From the NCBI GenBank assembly GCA_018456245.1, contig JAGYHQ010000001.1, positions 22,762 through 86,761 of the forward strand: a stretch of 64,000 nt of DNA. Reading direction: 5' to 3'. The stretch is from Tenacibaculum sp. (GTDB taxonomy: Bacteria; Bacteroidota; Bacteroidia; Flavobacteriales; Flavobacteriaceae). The position numbers and the translations under genes are program-made. Shown here one piece after another: positions 1 through 8,240 of this stretch (its first letter is position 1; each line of letters opens with the position of its first letter). The notes below the pieces were generated by a model. It ran no database searches. It was not told the origin of the DNA and was given only the letters and a program-made list of their open reading frames with translations.

Positions 1-107
1 AGTTTTTTTCTTTTAATTAAAAATAATTTTCATCATGATTTTGATCTTTTTTATCAAATATTTACTAATTTATGTATCTTTATCGGCTAATTAAATTATA
101 AACCAAT

Positions 108-1835
108 ATGGCTTTACAAACAATTGACTATATAGTTATCATTGTTTTTTTTCTAATTTCTTTAAGTATTGGAATTTGGTCAGCTCGTTCAGCAGGAAAA
201 AACAGTTCTGAATTCTTTTTATCAGGTAGAAACATGCCTTGGTGGCTGTTAGGTGTTTCAATGGTTGCCACCACTTTTGCCGCTGATACCCCTGGACTGG
301 TAACTGAACTTGTTCGTAAAAGTGGAGTTTCAGGAAACTGGGTTTGGTGGGCAATGTTACTAACAGGAATGCTTACGGTATTTTTCTATTCAAAATTATG
401 GCGAAAATCAGGTATTTCAACCGATTTAGAATTTTACGAATTACGATATTCAGGTAAAACAGCGGGTTTTTTAAGAGGATTTAGAGCTATTTATCTTGGG
501 GTAATATTCAACATAATTACAATGTCTGGTGTGTGTTTAGCAGGAGCTAAAATCGCTAATATTTTACTTGGAATATCTCAAACAGAAATGCTAATTTATT
601 CCTCAATAATTGTAGTAATATACTCTTCATTAGGCGGATTAAAAGGAGTATTACTTACTGATTTTGTTCAGTTTATAGTAGCTATGGTAGGCTCGGTATG
701 GGCAACTATATATATTATTGATTTACCTGAAATTAACGGATTAACAAATTTACTTACTCATGAAAATGTAAGTTCTAAACTAAATTTACTACCTGATTTT
801 TCAAACAAAGAGGCATTAATAACTTTATTTATCATTCCGTTTGCTGTTCAATGGTGGAGTACTTGGTACCCCGGTGCAGAACCTGGTGGTGGTGGTTATA
901 TTGCACAAAGAATGTTAGCTGCCAAAGATGAAAAAAATGCTACTTGGGCAACATTATTTTTTAACTTTGCACATTATGCCTTACGTCCTTGGCCTTGGAT
1001 TATTGTAGGGTTAGCTTCTTTAATTTTATTCCCTACTTTAGAAAGCATTAATACCGCTTTTCCTAAATTATCAACAGAAATGCAAGGGCACGATGTTGCT
1101 TACGCAGCTATGATGACTTACTTACCTGCTGGGTTATTAGGTTTAGTTATAACATCATTAATTGCTGCATTTATGAGTACTATTTCAACACAATTAAATT
1201 GGGGAAGTTCTTATATAGTTAATGATTTTTATAGCCGATTTATTAATAAAAATGCAACCGAAAAACAGAAAGTAATTGTTGGTAGGTTATCTACCGTTTT
1301 ACTTATGTTATCATCAGCTGTATTTTCTTTTTACTTGCAATCAGCAAAAGGAGTTTTTGATTTATTACTACAAATTGGTGCAGGAACAGGTTTGTTATTT
1401 ATACTTCGTTGGTTTTGGCATCGTGTAAACCCATATAGTGAAATATCGGCAATGGTAATATCATTTGCAATTGCTTTACTATTTTTTATTAATGGTAAAT
1501 TACAAACCCCTATAATAGAAATTGCTGGGTATTGGAAACTAATTATTGGAGTAGTTGTTACGACAATCGGTTGGATTTTAGTAACACTTTTAACAAAACC
1601 TACCGATGAAAAAACATTAAATAAATTTAATAGTTTAATATTTGATAATGAAGATAAATTTAAAAATATCGGCTTAAAAATAGTAGCATTTTTAATAGGA
1701 ACGTTAGGAGTTTATAGCTTTTTATTTGCAACAGGTAATTTTATTTACGGAAAAACTACTTTAGCCATAGCTTTAACAATTTCAACAATTGCGTCTATAT
1801 TAATATTAAAAAAACTTTGGAGTAAAATTAGTTAA
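108..1835 (+). CDS. Sodium:solute symporter (SSS family)
   Basis: A 575-residue polytopic inner-membrane protein with about 13-14 hydrophobic segments spread over its whole length. The N-terminal part matches the SSS/SLC5 fold: the FFLSGRNMPWWLLGVSMVATT segment near residues 36-56 is the usual family signature around the first two helices. Family members couple Na+ entry to uptake of a sugar, amino acid, vitamin or other organic solute; the sequence does not show which substrate. The gene stands alone, facing a convergent phosphatase gene across a shared terminator. The ATG at 108 is the first start in frame and gives a normal family N-terminus. The family call is firm and the substrate unknown. 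Confidence 0.9.
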   Translation: MALQTIDYIVIIVFFLISLSIGIWSARSAGKNSSEFFLSGRNMPWWLLGVSMVATTFAADTPGLVTELVRKSGVSGNWVWWAMLLTGMLTVFFYSKLWRKSGISTDLEFYELRYSGKTAGFLRGFRAIYLGVIFNIITMSGVCLAGAKIANILLGISQTEMLIYSSIIVVIYSSLGGLKGVLLTDFVQFIVAMVGSVWATIYIIDLPEINGLTNLLTHENVSSKLNLLPDFSNKEALITLFIIPFAVQWWSTWYPGAEPGGGGYIAQRMLAAKDEKNATWATLFFNFAHYALRPWPWIIVGLASLILFPTLESINTAFPKLSTEMQGHDVAYAAMMTYLPAGLLGLVITSLIAAFMSTISTQLNWGSSYIVNDFYSRFINKNATEKQKVIVGRLSTVLLMLSSAVFSFYLQSAKGVFDLLLQIGAGTGLLFILRWFWHRVNPYSEISAMVISFAIALLFFINGKLQTPIIEIAGYWKLIIGVVVTTIGWILVTLLTKPTDEKTLNKFNSLIFDNEDKFKNIGLKIVAFLIGTLGVYSFLFATGNFIYGKTTLAIALTISTIASILILKKLWSKIS

Positions 1836-1929
1836 TGTAAAGAAGTAAAGATACTTTTACTGAAATTACTAAACTTTCTAATCTTTATTTTATAATACCA
1901 TAAATCTAACAATATAAATTACCTCATAA

Positions 1930-1963
1930 AAAAAAGCCTGAATTAAAATTCAGGCTTTCGTTT
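1930..1963. terminator. Bidirectional intrinsic terminator
   Basis: A 12-bp perfect stem (AAAGCCTGAATT at 1933-1944 pairing with 1947-1958) with a 2-nt loop, an A-run on the left and a T-rich right flank. It lies between the convergent symporter and phosphatase genes, four bases beyond the phosphatase stop codon, and can serve both. Confidence 0.8.
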
Positions 1964-1966
1964 AAT

Positions 1967-3610
1967 TTATTTTAAGGCTTCTGTAATTATTTTACCAGTA
2001 TTCCCATTAGGGAATTCTATTTGTAATAAGTTTGAAATAGTTGGGGCTATATCAGTAATATTATACCTTGTTTTAGAGCTCCCTTTTTTAAATCCTTTTC
2101 CATAAAAAATTACAGGAACGTGAGTGTCATAAGAGTATCCAGAGCCATGTGATGTTCCTTTTGTGCTTTTATAAAAAGGAAGTGTAGCAGGGCTTGGTAT
2201 AAGCATTACATCTCCCGAAATTTTTTGATTATATCCATTTTGTAATGAATTTAAAACTCCTTTGGTAAAATTAGTTGTTTGTAAAGTTCTTGCTGTAACA
2301 GCTTTTTGTATAGCTTTATAGTTTATAATTTTATCAGCAATTTTTTGTGCAACAGTATTTACATCTAAATTTAAACTTTCAATTTTATCATGATTTAAAA
2401 ATATTTGAAAGTTTGAAATATTTTCAACTAATTCCTCTGAATTGAAGTATTTTTTAGTTATCTCATTTACATAATTTTTTAGTTTTTTACTCTTAATATA
2501 ATGTGCAGGAATTTTTAATGATTTTAGGTAAGAAGGAACAGGAACGGCAGCATGGTCTGCAGTTAAGAATAAAGTATAATTTCCTTTTCCTACTTGTTTA
2601 TCTAAAAAATTAAATAAACTTTCCAAATCTTTATCAATTCGTAAATAGGTATCTTCAATTTCTTTTGATGCAATACCAAATTGATGTCCTACATAATCAG
2701 TTGAAGAAAAACTAATAGCTAAAAAGTCAGTATATTTTCCTTTACCAAGATTTTCGCCAATAATGCATGCTTTGGCAAAATCGGCAGTAAATGAATTCCC
2801 TGTAGGAATTTTTCTAATAATACTATAATTTTTTTTCTTTCGTAAAGAAGGAATATCATGAGGAAAAACAGGTTTTTCTTCACCTTTAAAAGTCTGTTCA
2901 AAATCATTGTCATCTTCACGGCTTTCGGTATAAGTAGAAATATCATATAAAGTATTCCAAGGTTTACTTAAATATTCGTCTGCTTTACCCGATTTGTTAA
3001 ATTTTTTAACCCATTTTGGCAATTCTGTCATATCATAATATGTAGAGGAAATCCATTGTCCTTTATTTCCTCCGTTAAACCAATAAGCCGCATTAGCACT
3101 ATGTCCTGCTGGTAGTATAGCAGAACGGTCTTTTAATGCAATACCAATAGTTTTACCATTCATATTTTGAGCTAAATGGAGTTGATCGGCAATCGTAGTT
3201 GTTAGCATTCTTTGAGGAGATTTTTTTCCACTATCGCCATTATTTCCTACGGTTTTATAATTTTCATCATCAACACAATAAATTTCTTTTTTTAAGAATT
3301 TATCATACCAATTATTAGCAATAATTCCATGATTAAATGGTGTAGTTCCTGTATAAATAGAAGTATGCCCAACAGCAGTATAGGTAGGAATATAATTATA
3401 ATGAGCATTTTCTAATGAAAATCCACCTTTTAACAAGCGCTTAAATCCGCCATCACCATATCTGTTTGCAAAACGAGTAAGATAGTCATAACGCATTTGG
3501 TCTATAACAATTCCCACCACTAATTTTGGTTTTTCTGATGAATTTATTTTGTTTTGACCGTACCCAACAGTCAAAAATAAAGAAAAAGTAAAAACAATGA
3601 TTTTTTTCAT
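1967..3610 (-). CDS. PafA-like alkaline phosphatase, exported
   Basis: A 547-residue protein of the alkaline phosphatase/nucleotide pyrophosphatase superfamily. It starts with a signal peptide ending near GYGQ (residues 1-19). The metal-ligand Asp sits at residue 38 in IVIDQMRYDYL. The nucleophile candidate is Thr78 in PTYTAVGHTS, matching the spacing of the flavobacterial phosphate-irrepressible phosphatase PafA (D38/T79). Later metal-site segments are SSTDYVGHQFG and LTADHAAVPVP, with a C-terminal GTSHGSGYSYD. It probably releases phosphate from monoesters in the periplasm. It is monocistronic, with a TACTTTTG -7 box about 28 bp upstream of the ATG. The family call is strong; substrate range is inferred. 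Confidence 0.88.
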   Translation of the reverse strand: MKKIIVFTFSLFLTVGYGQNKINSSEKPKLVVGIVIDQMRYDYLTRFANRYGDGGFKRLLKGGFSLENAHYNYIPTYTAVGHTSIYTGTTPFNHGIIANNWYDKFLKKEIYCVDDENYKTVGNNGDSGKKSPQRMLTTTIADQLHLAQNMNGKTIGIALKDRSAILPAGHSANAAYWFNGGNKGQWISSTYYDMTELPKWVKKFNKSGKADEYLSKPWNTLYDISTYTESREDDNDFEQTFKGEEKPVFPHDIPSLRKKKNYSIIRKIPTGNSFTADFAKACIIGENLGKGKYTDFLAISFSSTDYVGHQFGIASKEIEDTYLRIDKDLESLFNFLDKQVGKGNYTLFLTADHAAVPVPSYLKSLKIPAHYIKSKKLKNYVNEITKKYFNSEELVENISNFQIFLNHDKIESLNLDVNTVAQKIADKIINYKAIQKAVTARTLQTTNFTKGVLNSLQNGYNQKISGDVMLIPSPATLPFYKSTKGTSHGSGYSYDTHVPVIFYGKGFKKGSSKTRYNITDIAPTISNLLQIEFPNGNTGKIITEALK

Positions 3611-3638
3611 TTTGTATAATGATTAATTAAATAAAACC

Positions 3639-3646
3639 CAAAAGTA
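3639..3646 (-). promoter_or_regulatory. Promoter -7 element (TACTTTTG) of the phosphatase gene
   Basis: On the minus strand this reads TACTTTTG, an exact match to the Bacteroidota -7 consensus TAnnTTTG, about 28 bp before the start codon at 3610. I see no clear TTTG -33 element at the usual distance. Confidence 0.45.
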
Positions 3647-3700
3647 AGTAAAAAGATGGTTACTTAATATTACTAATTATACATTTAACATAAACTTTAG

Positions 3701-3708
3701 TACCTTTG
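3701..3708 (+). promoter_or_regulatory. Promoter -7 element (TACCTTTG) of mlaE-mlaF
   Basis: TACCTTTG matches TAnnTTTG exactly and lies 24 bp before the mlaE start codon at 3733. An ATG at 3728 opens a two-codon frame (ATG-ATA-TGA), so it is not the mlaE start. No good -33 TTTG is visible. Confidence 0.5.
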
Positions 3709-3732
3709 CTAAATTAAACGTAACTGAATGAT

Positions 3733-4473
3733 ATGAATTATATCGAACATATCGGTAAATATTTTTTAATGTTGAAACAGGTTTTTAGAAAACCTCAAAG
3801 GGCTAGTTATTTTAAGGAAACTTTATTGGTTGAACTTGAAGAATTAGGGCATAAATCTATAGGAATTATAGCGTTTATCTCATTTTTTATTGGTGGAGTT
3901 ATAGCCTTACAAACAGCTTTAAATGTTGAAAGCCCTTTTATACCAAAATCATTAATTGGTTTTGCAACCAAACGTTCAATTATATTAGAGTTTGCTCCTA
4001 CATTCTGTTCTATTATATTGGCAGGAAAAGTGGGGTCTTATATTACCTCAAGTATTGGTATGATGCGCGTTCGTGAACAAATTGATGCTTTAGAAGTTAT
4101 GGGTGTTAATTCATTAAATTTATTGGTTTTACCTAAAATTATAGCTACCGTATTTTTTTATCCTTTTTTAGTAATACTCGGAATGTTTCTCGGAATTTTT
4201 GGAGGCTGGGTAGCGGGTGTTTTATCAGGACTTTTTTCAGGTGTTGATTATGTTGAAGGGTTACAAATGGATTTTAATCCTTTTTTAATAAAATACTCAA
4301 TTATAAAAACCATTGTTTTTGCTTTTATTATTGCAACGGTTCCGTCTTATCACGGTTATTATGTTAAAGGAGGGTCTTTAGAAGTTGGTAAAGCAAGTAC
4401 AAATTCAGTTGTTTGGACGATAGTAGTTATTGTTGTCGTAAATTATTTCTTAACTCAAATGCTTTTAACGTAA
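3733..4473 (+). CDS. mlaE: MlaE family ABC permease (lipid transport)
   Basis: A 246-residue inner-membrane permease of the MlaE/YrbE family, close to usual length. Five to six hydrophobic segments are visible, including ISFFIGGVIALQTALNV (about 49-65) and the conserved central EFAPTFCSIILAGKVGSYI region. In the Mla system the permease and the MlaF ATPase move phospholipids between inner and outer membranes to keep outer-membrane asymmetry. The stop overlaps the next start by one base (TAATG at 4471-4475), indicating coupled translation with mlaF. No MlaD-type MCE protein follows, unlike proteobacterial operons. Confidence 0.9.
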   Translation: MNYIEHIGKYFLMLKQVFRKPQRASYFKETLLVELEELGHKSIGIIAFISFFIGGVIALQTALNVESPFIPKSLIGFATKRSIILEFAPTFCSIILAGKVGSYITSSIGMMRVREQIDALEVMGVNSLNLLVLPKIIATVFFYPFLVILGMFLGIFGGWVAGVLSGLFSGVDYVEGLQMDFNPFLIKYSIIKTIVFAFIIATVPSYHGYYVKGGSLEVGKASTNSVVWTIVVIVVVNYFLTQMLLT

Positions 4474-5237
4474 TGATTGAAGTAAAAGATATACATAAAT
4501 CTTTTGGAGATGCTGAAATTTTAAAAGGAATTTCAACAGTTTTTGAAGAAGGAAAAACAAGTTTAATAATAGGGCAAAGCGGTGCAGGAAAAACAGTTTT
4601 TTTAAAATCGTTATTGGGGTTATATATTCCAGAAAAAGGCTCTATTGTATATAATGGAAAGCCTAATACTGAAATGACCATTAAAGAACAACGAGAGTTA
4701 AGAAAAGAAATAGGAATGGTATTTCAAGGAAGTGCTTTATTTGATTCTCAAACGGTTGAAGAGAATGTAATGTTTCCTTTAAAAATGTTTACTAAACAAT
4801 CTAAAGATGAAATGTTAAACAGGGTAAACTTTGTTTTAGAAAGAGTAAATCTTAATAATTCTAACCATAAATATCCTGCTGAATTATCAGGAGGAATGCA
4901 AAAAAGGGTTGCCATTGCACGTGCAATAGTTATGGAACCTAAATATTTATTTTGTGATGAGCCAAATTCTGGATTAGATCCAAGTACCTCTATAGTTATA
5001 GACAATTTAATAAAAGAAATTACCGATGAATTTAAAATAATTACAGTTATTAATACCCATGATATGAACTCTGTTATGGAAATAGGAGATAAAATAGTAT
5101 TTCTGAAAGATGGTAAAAAAGCGTGGGAAGGTAATAGTGATGAAATTTTTAAAACTGATAATAAAGCTGTAACCGATTTTGTGTATTCTTCAAATTTATT
5201 TAAAAAGGTTCGAAAAGCGTATTTATCTGAAAAATAA
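4473..5237 (+). CDS. mlaF: MlaF-type ABC transporter ATPase
   Basis: A 254-residue ATP-binding subunit. Walker A is GQSGAGKT (34-41), the signature is LSGGMQKRVAIARA, Walker B is YLFCDEPNSGLDP, and the switch His lies in NTHDMNS. It energises the MlaE permease encoded immediately upstream. I chose the ATG at 4473, which overlaps the mlaE stop by one base and gives the standard N-terminus MIEVKDIHKSFG. A longer frame opening at 4413 would sit inside mlaE and add 20 unlikely residues. The pair is bicistronic; nothing on the same strand follows until the tRNA genes. Confidence 0.92.
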   Translation: MIEVKDIHKSFGDAEILKGISTVFEEGKTSLIIGQSGAGKTVFLKSLLGLYIPEKGSIVYNGKPNTEMTIKEQRELRKEIGMVFQGSALFDSQTVEENVMFPLKMFTKQSKDEMLNRVNFVLERVNLNNSNHKYPAELSGGMQKRVAIARAIVMEPKYLFCDEPNSGLDPSTSIVIDNLIKEITDEFKIITVINTHDMNSVMEIGDKIVFLKDGKKAWEGNSDEIFKTDNKAVTDFVYSSNLFKKVRKAYLSEK

Positions 5238-5392
5238 AAAGATTTATTATTAAAAATGAATTAAATAGGGGTATAATCTTATTTTACAAAAATAAATTCT
5301 TCAACACCAAATATTTACATGTGACAAAATTAAGTTTATAAGTAAGAATTCTAACACTATATTGAAAAACACAGAAATAATATAATTAAAAA

Positions 5393-5423
5393 TTTGTATA
5401 TAATAAAAAAGATTATATATTTG
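5393..5423 (+). promoter_or_regulatory. Bacteroidota-type promoter of the tRNA pair
   Basis: A complete promoter: -33 TTTG at 5393-5396, a 19-bp spacer, then TATATTTG (TAnnTTTG) at 5416-5423. It sits 27 bp before tRNA-Lys. It is one of the two most complete matches to the Bacteroidota primary-sigma consensus that I found in the window. Confidence 0.75.
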
Positions 5424-5450
5424 CACTCGCAAAAACGAAATAATTAAAAT

Positions 5451-5523
5451 GACCTGGTAGCTCAGTTGGTAGAGCATCTCCCTTTTAAGGAGAGGGTCCT
5501 GGGTTCGAGCCCCAGCCCGGTCA
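5451..5523 (+). tRNA. tRNA-Lys (anticodon UUU)
   Basis: A 73-base cloverleaf. D stem is GCTC/GAGC; the anticodon stem TCTCC/GGAGA encloses loop CTTTTAA (anticodon TTT); the T arm is CTGGG-TTCGAGC-CCCAG; discriminator is A. The acceptor stem GACCTGG/CCCGGTC pairs at six of seven positions, with a T-C mismatch at pair 5:68. CCA is not encoded. It is the first gene of a two-tRNA unit. Confidence 0.95.
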
Positions 5524-5533
5524 CTAAAAATAT

Positions 5534-5561
5534 AAAAGCTTCTCTCTTTTGGGAAGTTTTT
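5534..5561 (+). terminator. Weak terminator-like hairpin between tRNAs
   Basis: AAAAGCTTC pairs with GAAGTTTTT (one G-T wobble) around a 10-nt loop, directly after tRNA-Lys. It may be a partial terminator or a processing hairpin, since tRNA-Tyr follows within 15 bases with no promoter of its own. Confidence 0.35.
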
Positions 5562-5574
5562 GTATGTTTAGAAG

Positions 5575-5657
5575 GGGGAGATTCCAGAGCGGCCAAATGG
5601 GACGGACTGTAACTCCGTTGTCTTTCGACTTCGCAGGTTCGAATCCTGCTCTCCCCA
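5575..5657 (+). tRNA. tRNA-Tyr (anticodon GUA)
   Basis: An 83-base class II tRNA with a long variable arm. The acceptor GGGGAGA/TCTCCCC is fully paired with discriminator A. The anticodon stem ACGGA/TCCGT encloses CTGTAAC (anticodon GTA). The T arm contains GGTTCGAATCC. CCA is not encoded. It is probably co-transcribed with tRNA-Lys. Confidence 0.95.
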
Positions 5658-5701
5658 CAATCAATTTAATTTATGAATATTATTGAATTACTAAAGAAAT
5701 A

Positions 5702-5737
5702 AACACTCAGTATTTTTTATGCTGAGTGTTTTCTTTT
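5702..5737 (+). terminator. Intrinsic terminator of the tRNA unit
   Basis: A perfect 9-bp stem, AACACTCAG (5702-5710) with CTGAGTGTT (5722-5730), closed by an AT-rich loop and followed by TTCTTTT. It lies 45 bases after tRNA-Tyr. Confidence 0.8.
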
Positions 5738-5751
5738 ATAAAAGTATTTTA

Positions 5752-5759
5752 TATTTTTG
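5752..5759 (+). promoter_or_regulatory. Promoter -7 element (TATTTTTG) of the DUF389 gene
   Basis: TATTTTTG matches TAnnTTTG and lies 41 bp before the ATG at 5801, just after the tRNA terminator. Confidence 0.45.
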
Positions 5760-5800
5760 ATTAAGATGATAAATCACATTTTAGTTTTAAACAAAAAATC

Positions 5801-7270
5801 ATGGAAGAAAATAAAGAACCAGAGGTATCAGCAGTACAAGTAAAAGAAGAAGCTAAAGACTTTTTTCAAAGTTTAAAGATTTTTTTAAAAGAATTACTTG
5901 ATTTTAGGCATGATACAGATCATCAAGCTACTATGGAAGCCATTAAAGGAGACATCCCCTTTAAAGGAGCAACTGCATGGATTTTAATATTTGCAGTTTT
6001 TGTAGCCTCAATAGGGCTAAATGCAAATTCAACAGCTGTAGTAATTGGAGCCATGTTAATATCTCCTTTAATGGGACCTATTTTAGGTATAGGTATGGCA
6101 TTTGCTGTTAATGATATTGATACTTTTAAAAAATCAGCAATTAGCTTAATTACTATGATTATTTTAAGCTTATTAACATCTTTTATATTCTTTTATTTCT
6201 TTCCCTTAAGTGAAGATACTTCAGAATTAATGGGAAGAACAAAACCAGATATTAGAGACGTGTTAATAGCATTTTTTGGTGGTTTATCATTAATGGTTGC
6301 CAGAACAAAAAAAGGAACTGTTGCTTCTGTAATTTTTGGGGTTGCTATTGCAACTGCTTTAATGCCCCCTTTATGTACGGTAGGTTATGGTTTATCTAAA
6401 TGGGCTTCAGGAAGCAGTGAAGGTTTTTGGAATGCTTTAGGGGCAATGTACTTATTCACAATTAATACAATATTTATTGCCTTAGCAACATTTATAGTGT
6501 TAAAATTATTACGTTTTCCTATGTATAAATATGCAAACTCAACACAAAGGAAACGTTATGCTTTTTTTGCAACTATATTGGGTATAGGAGCAATGATTCC
6601 TGCTATATACACTTTCTTTATTACGTTAGATGAAAACAGGGTAAATCAACAAATAAGTAGTTATATTTCTAATGAAATAAAAGTAAATAAATCCTTACAA
6701 TTAATGAATTATGAGGTAAATTTATCAAATAAAACTTTATCTCTTAACTTTTTTAATGAAATTAATGATGCTACGAAAAATGATTTATTAAATGAATTAA
6801 CTAATAATCCAGAATACCCTAAATTAGAAGATTTTAAATTAGAAATAAAAGGAAGTGATACAAAAAGTTATGAGCTAATTTCTAGTGCATATAAAGATGC
6901 TAGAGAAGAATTAAAAAGTAGTAAAAATATTATTGAAGGATTAAATAAAGAGATAGAATATTTAAAAAATGAAATAGCTATTTTAAATGATAGAATAGAA
7001 CAAGATGCTTTAAATAAAAATAAAACAACTATTGCTTTTAGTTCTATTGCTAAAGATGCCAAGATACGATATAATACCATTAAATCTATCAGTTTTGCAA
7101 ATACTTTAAATACAAAAGATTTTATTAAATTTGATACTGTTCCTGAAGTAAATATTCAATGGGATGCTAAATTACCAGATTCTATACGTGTTAAAAAAGA
7201 AATTGAAATTAGACAATGGTTACAAAATAACATGAATTTAGACACTTTGTTTATTGTTAAAAAACATTAA
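5801..7270 (+). CDS. DUF389 family membrane protein
   Basis: A 489-residue protein with an uncharacterised DUF389 (TIGR00341-like) core. The first 55 residues are charged and cytosolic; about seven hydrophobic segments then run from roughly 58 to 275, including the conserved NSTAVVIGAMLISPLMGPI and ATALMPPLCTVGYG motifs. After residue 280 the chain is soluble, with a coiled-coil stretch around 365-410 rich in Glu, Lys and Leu. No function is established for the family. The PPK2 gene follows after 30 bases on the same strand, so the two are probably co-transcribed; whether this reflects a shared role is unknown. Confidence 0.85.
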   Translation: MEENKEPEVSAVQVKEEAKDFFQSLKIFLKELLDFRHDTDHQATMEAIKGDIPFKGATAWILIFAVFVASIGLNANSTAVVIGAMLISPLMGPILGIGMAFAVNDIDTFKKSAISLITMIILSLLTSFIFFYFFPLSEDTSELMGRTKPDIRDVLIAFFGGLSLMVARTKKGTVASVIFGVAIATALMPPLCTVGYGLSKWASGSSEGFWNALGAMYLFTINTIFIALATFIVLKLLRFPMYKYANSTQRKRYAFFATILGIGAMIPAIYTFFITLDENRVNQQISSYISNEIKVNKSLQLMNYEVNLSNKTLSLNFFNEINDATKNDLLNELTNNPEYPKLEDFKLEIKGSDTKSYELISSAYKDAREELKSSKNIIEGLNKEIEYLKNEIAILNDRIEQDALNKNKTTIAFSSIAKDAKIRYNTIKSISFANTLNTKDFIKFDTVPEVNIQWDAKLPDSIRVKKEIEIRQWLQNNMNLDTLFIVKKH

Positions 7271-7300
7271 GTTTAACATTCATTATTAAAGATATTGTTG

Positions 7301-8158
7301 ATGATTGATATAAATAAATACAAGGTTAATAAAAAAATAAACCTTAATGATATAGAAACAAAAGAATCTTTTGAAAATGCAAAAAAACGGTTAAAAAAAC
7401 TTCGTAAAGAAATAAGTAAATTGCAAGATACTATGTATGCCGAGGGTAAATATAGTATTTTAATATGCTTACAAGGTATGGATACCGCTGGTAAAGACAG
7501 CTTAATTAGAGAAGTTTTTAAAGATGTAAATGCACGTGGTGTAATTGTTCATAGTTTTAAAGTTCCTACGGAATTAGAGTTAAAGCACGATTTTATGTGG
7601 AGGCATTATTTAGCTCTACCTCCAAAAGGTAAAATAGCTGTTTTTAATCGTACACATTATGAAAATGTGCTTGTAACTCGTGTACATCCTGAATATATTT
7701 TTGCAGAAAATATTCCAACAGTAAAAATGTTAGATGATTTAAATGATGACTTCTATCATAATAGAATGGACAGAATTAATGAGTTTGAAGAGCATTTATC
7801 AAACAACGGAATGATTATATTAAAATTCTTTTTAAATATTTCAAAAGAAGAACAAAAAAATCGTTTATTACGTAGGTTAGATATCCCTGAAAAAAGATGG
7901 AAATTTTCATCAGGAGATTTAAAAGAACGTAAGCTATGGGATAACTACCAAAATTGTTATCAGGATATGATTAATAAAACTTCAACAAACTATGCACCTT
8001 GGTTTGTTGTTCCTTCGGATGATAAATTAGCATCTAGGTTAATAGTAGCAGAGGCGTTATTACAAGAAATGAAGAAATATAATTTTAAAGAACCTAATTT
8101 AAATCAAAAAGATTTAGATAATATAGAAGAATTTAAAGCCCAATTAAATAATGAATAA
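7301..8158 (+). CDS. ppk2: Polyphosphate kinase 2 family (class III-like)
   Basis: A 285-residue cytosolic PPK2-family phosphotransferase moving phosphate between polyphosphate and nucleotides. Walker A is GMDTAGKDS (59-67); the lid/Walker B region is FNRTHYENVLVTRVHPE (115-131), followed by the conserved FFLNISKEEQKNRLLRRL and APWFVVPSD segments. Length and motifs resemble class III enzymes, which phosphorylate AMP and ADP; this subclass call is from remembered family features. The ATG at 7301 is preferred to a TTG at 7295. It follows the DUF389 gene and ends at a strong terminator. Confidence 0.88.
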   Translation: MIDINKYKVNKKINLNDIETKESFENAKKRLKKLRKEISKLQDTMYAEGKYSILICLQGMDTAGKDSLIREVFKDVNARGVIVHSFKVPTELELKHDFMWRHYLALPPKGKIAVFNRTHYENVLVTRVHPEYIFAENIPTVKMLDDLNDDFYHNRMDRINEFEEHLSNNGMIILKFFLNISKEEQKNRLLRRLDIPEKRWKFSSGDLKERKLWDNYQNCYQDMINKTSTNYAPWFVVPSDDKLASRLIVAEALLQEMKKYNFKEPNLNQKDLDNIEEFKAQLNNE

Positions 8159-8197
8159 ATATAATTTACAATAATTATATTTTAAAATTTTTGGTAT

Positions 8198-8234
8198 AAA
8201 AAACAGGATTGAAAAAATTTCAATCCTGTTTTTT
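8198..8234. terminator. Bidirectional intrinsic terminator
   Basis: A 17-bp perfect stem (8198-8214 with 8218-8234; core ACAGGATTGAAA) with a 3-nt loop and A/T runs at the outer ends, between the convergent ppk2 and metal-adaptor genes. Confidence 0.85.
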
Positions 8235-8240
8235 ATAAGA

